Shown one piece after another: positions 5,304 through 7,191 of a stretch of 7,191 nucleotides of DNA. Each line of letters begins with the position of its first letter. Positions within the stretch are counted from its first letter, which is position 1. The notes beneath the pieces are model-generated. The model had not been told where the DNA came from. It searched no databases and worked only from the letters and a program-made list of their open reading frames with translations. The position numbers and the translations under genes are program-made. The DNA comes from an uncultured Alphaproteobacteria bacterium (GTDB taxonomy: Bacteria; Pseudomonadota; Alphaproteobacteria; Rs-D84), in NCBI GenBank assembly GCA_937901165.1, contig CALCGS010000035.1, positions 1 to 7,191 on the forward strand, given 5' to 3'.

Positions 5304-6689
5304 TTATATTTCATATCTGCCATAAATTGAAACAGATAAAACATTTGTTAAATATGATTCATTACCACTTATTGTCCAAGGTGCAGATATACAGTTATAT
5401 TCTGTACCCAAAGTATTTAATGATACATCGCCATCAAATCCACATGCACCAGAAGCGTAAATTTCATTTGGTAAATCTATGCGTTCGTCATTTATAAAAA
5501 TACTTTTTGTATCCAATAATCTTGCAGATATTTTATAAATTCTTACCTTGGTTGGATTGTGTGATGAAAATTTTAATGGCAATGCTGATGCTGTGAATTT
5601 AAATGAATAATTTTCACAATCTTGCATTTCTGCGTTATCAAATTTTTCCAAATAGTATGCGTTCGAACGCAAAACCATCACGTAAGTTTGCCCTTTTATA
5701 ACACATACTGATTTAATTTTTCCAAATGTTGTATATTTTGCCCAACCTATTATTCCACATGCAGAATTATAATTTAATACACCGCACGTTCCATCATTCA
5801 TAACAACGTATAATTTATGAACATCTGGATTATATGCAATATCTACAGGCGAATTCATAAGGTGTTTTGAAAACATACATAAATCATTTGCATTATAATT
5901 TTCACCCAATTCATCCAAAGATAATTCGCGTATATCTTTTTGATTTGCTGATATAAAAACTGTTTTTCCTTCGATACTTTGCGGTTGTAAATATTTTGAA
6001 GATACAGAACCAACCGATGTATGTTGCTTTATATCAACAGATGACGGTGTCAAAGGTTTGTTTGATATCGCCCATTCACCATCAGATGTCAATATTTGTA
6101 AATTATCACTGCTGACCAATGTACAAATTTCTTGTCGTGTACCAGATAATAAAGTTATAAAGATAGCCTCGTCATCTAAACCTGTGCCTAAATCGAAATT
6201 ACCATGATCACCAACACGCGACATCCATATTCCCCCAGGCCATGATTTCGTTCCACCAAAAACTAGTCTGTCTTGATGAAATGTTATACAAGACGGCCAA
6301 CCACGAAAATCACTGAATGCTGATTCTGTCCAATCTGTAATAGGTGTGCCAGGCACTGTATATGTATCGTTTGTGTATGCTGATACACTGGTTGGGCTTT
6401 GATATTGTGCAATTACCCATTGTTTACCAAGTAAAAACAATCGCATTCCAACACTTTTTTCTGTCCAAAAATTATGGTTTGTCGTAAAAGTCGCAAAATT
6501 ATTTCCAAGTGGATTTGATGATAATGTTATTTCTATATTTGTCGTATCTTCAAATTTCATCATTGGCATATACGCACTTGTATCTATTGGATTTACAGAA
6601 AAGCCAAATGTTTTTAATTGAAAATTATTTGTTTTTGTATTATTTGCTTTTCTTGTGTCGAAATTAGTTAAATCAAGTGTTTTTAAATT
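5304..6689 (-). CDS. Podovirus tail nozzle / tubular protein B-like, N-terminus missing
   Basis: This is the C-terminal part (about 460 residues) of a tail protein that forms the nozzle of the short podovirus tail. The clearest signature is 'DFRGWPSCITFHQDRLVFGG' followed by 'IWMSRVGDHGNFD' and then 'SSDNLQILTSDGEWAIS'. This set is characteristic of T7 gp12-type nozzle and related phage structural proteins. The rest reads as beta strands, consistent with a propeller-like body. Family members are usually much longer (T7 gp12 is near 800 residues), so the N-terminal portion is missing. The first ATG in frame (6569) has no ribosome binding site, and the frame continues upstream through 'NPIDTSAYMPMM' with phage-like sequence to about 6690. 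It then runs into the SusD-like gene and meets a stop at 6732-6734. The gene is therefore cut by the junction rather than starting at 6569. It is followed at 16 bases by the 5287 gene. Confidence 0.78.
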   Translation of the reverse strand, partial: NLKTLDLTNFDTRKANNTKTNNFQLKTFGFSVNPIDTSAYMPMMKFEDTTNIEITLSSNPLGNNFATFTTNHNFWTEKSVGMRLFLLGKQWVIAQYQSPTSVSAYTNDTYTVPGTPITDWTESAFSDFRGWPSCITFHQDRLVFGGTKSWPGGIWMSRVGDHGNFDLGTGLDDEAIFITLLSGTRQEICTLVSSDNLQILTSDGEWAISNKPLTPSSVDIKQHTSVGSVSSKYLQPQSIEGKTVFISANQKDIRELSLDELGENYNANDLCMFSKHLMNSPVDIAYNPDVHKLYVVMNDGTCGVLNYNSACGIIGWAKYTTFGKIKSVCVIKGQTYVMVLRSNAYYLEKFDNAEMQDCENYSFKFTASALPLKFSSHNPTKVRIYKISARLLDTKSIFINDERIDLPNEIYASGACGFDGDVSLNTLGTEYNCISAPWTISGNESYLTNVLSVSIYGRYEI

Positions 6690-6734
6690 ATGAAAATATT
6701 CAAATATATAGCAGGTGTTGCATTATTGGCTTCA
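6660..6734. other. Junction between AT-rich phage DNA and Bacteroidetes-type DNA
   Basis: To the left is an open minus-strand phage gene with no start. To the right is a plus-strand SusD-like gene. Counting one 60-base stretch on each side, G+C is 20/60 at 6541-6600 and 31/60 at 6781-6840. The phage frame closes at 6732-6734, so the break lies to the left of that point. No SusC-like (TonB-dependent receptor) end precedes the SusD start, although the two are normally adjacent. No repeat or mobile-element end is visible at the break. Confidence 0.7.
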
Positions 6735-7191
6735 GCAACTTTGACCGGCTGTACTAATCTGGACGAGACTCTCTACGACCAGGTAAGCACCGGCAACTTC
6801 TACAACACCAAGCAGGACGTAATCCGTATCTGCTTCCGACCATTCGAGCACTGTTTCTGGTCAATCCAGTCTCGCCAGGTTCTCAACGAGATTACAGCCG
6901 ACCAGCTCATCACTCCTACCCGCGACAACTGGTGGGATGATGGCGGTAAGTGGCGCGAACTCCACTATCACACATGGAACAACAAGCAGGAGCAGGTGAA
7001 CAGCGAGTGGACCGGTCTTTTCCAGGGTATCGGTCAGTGTAACTATGTTCTCGAGGATATGGAGACACTCGACTACAAGGACTTCGGTTTCGAAGAGTCT
7101 GAGTTCAACGCCCTCAAGACACAGTCACGTGTACTCCGCGCATGGCTCTATCTCCGTGCCCTCGACTCATTCCGCAACGTACCACTCGTTG
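6690..7191 (+). CDS. SusD/RagB-like outer-membrane lipoprotein, N-terminal part
   Basis: This is a surface glycan-binding lipoprotein that works with a SusC TonB-dependent transporter in Bacteroidetes polysaccharide-utilisation loci. The first 167 residues are present; the gene runs off the window. A lipoprotein signal peptide starts MKIFKYIAGVALLASATLTG, with lipobox LTGC and acylated Cys21. It is followed by 'NLDETLYDQVSTGNFYNTKQ', the classic start of mature SusD proteins. Later motifs are 'NEITADQL', 'WTGLFQGIGQCNYVLED' and 'QSRVLRAWLYLRALDSFRNV', the helical repeat region with the conserved 'R-A-x-x-Y' pattern. There is no Shine-Dalgarno sequence, as is usual in Bacteroidetes. Codons after about residue 22 favour GAC, AAC and CTC, unlike every other gene here, while the signal peptide is AT-rich. 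The substrate cannot be told from this fragment. Confidence 0.94.
   Translation, partial: MKIFKYIAGVALLASATLTGCTNLDETLYDQVSTGNFYNTKQDVIRICFRPFEHCFWSIQSRQVLNEITADQLITPTRDNWWDDGGKWRELHYHTWNNKQEQVNSEWTGLFQGIGQCNYVLEDMETLDYKDFGFEESEFNALKTQSRVLRAWLYLRALDSFRNVPLV

Noticed and set aside
5304..6569. Nozzle gene beginning at ATG 6569
   Set aside because: No ribosome binding site precedes it, the frame continues upstream with plausible sequence, and the family is much longer, so the gene is cut rather than complete.

Overview
Most of the window (about 1-6690) is AT-rich DNA with one codon style. It looks like an uncultured gut-type alphaproteobacterium and a podovirus-like phage or prophage living with it. 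The host lineage is suggested by the DnaB helicase, which carries the extra stretch after its 'YREEYYLEGRDP' motif that is typical of alphaproteobacterial DnaB. The last 500 bases (about 6690-7191) are GC-richer, use C-ending codons, and encode the start of a Bacteroidetes SusD-like lipoprotein. That change in composition and lineage is a sharp junction: either an assembly chimera or a very recent transfer.

Layout. On the minus strand, reading right to left, lies a late-gene module in the order found at the end of T7-like podovirus genomes: tail nozzle/tubular protein B-like (cut at the right junction), a small virion-region protein, a short tail-fibre anchor protein, and the large terminase TerL. 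TerL is in two pieces. The ATPase half is at 3750-4391 and the linker plus start of the nuclease half is at 1-419. Between them, on the plus strand, sits a compact block of three genes: dnaB (451-2016), a regulator with two HTH domains and an S24/LexA-like C-terminus (2083-3090), and an unrecognised 219-residue protein (3115-3774). Taking out 421-3774 (3354 bases, a multiple of three) rejoins the two TerL halves in frame. The block therefore behaves as an insertion into an otherwise continuous terL.

How the genes work together. The phage genes would build the tail and package DNA, but packaging by this copy should fail because the TerL motor is separated from its nuclease. The C-terminal piece also has a +1 frame disruption near base 71. 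The inserted block looks like a replication/regulation unit. Whether it is host chromosome captured by a phage, a cargo module of a phage-plasmid, or an assembly product cannot be settled from sequence alone. No integrase, transposase, tRNA, rRNA, CRISPR array or long repeat was seen.
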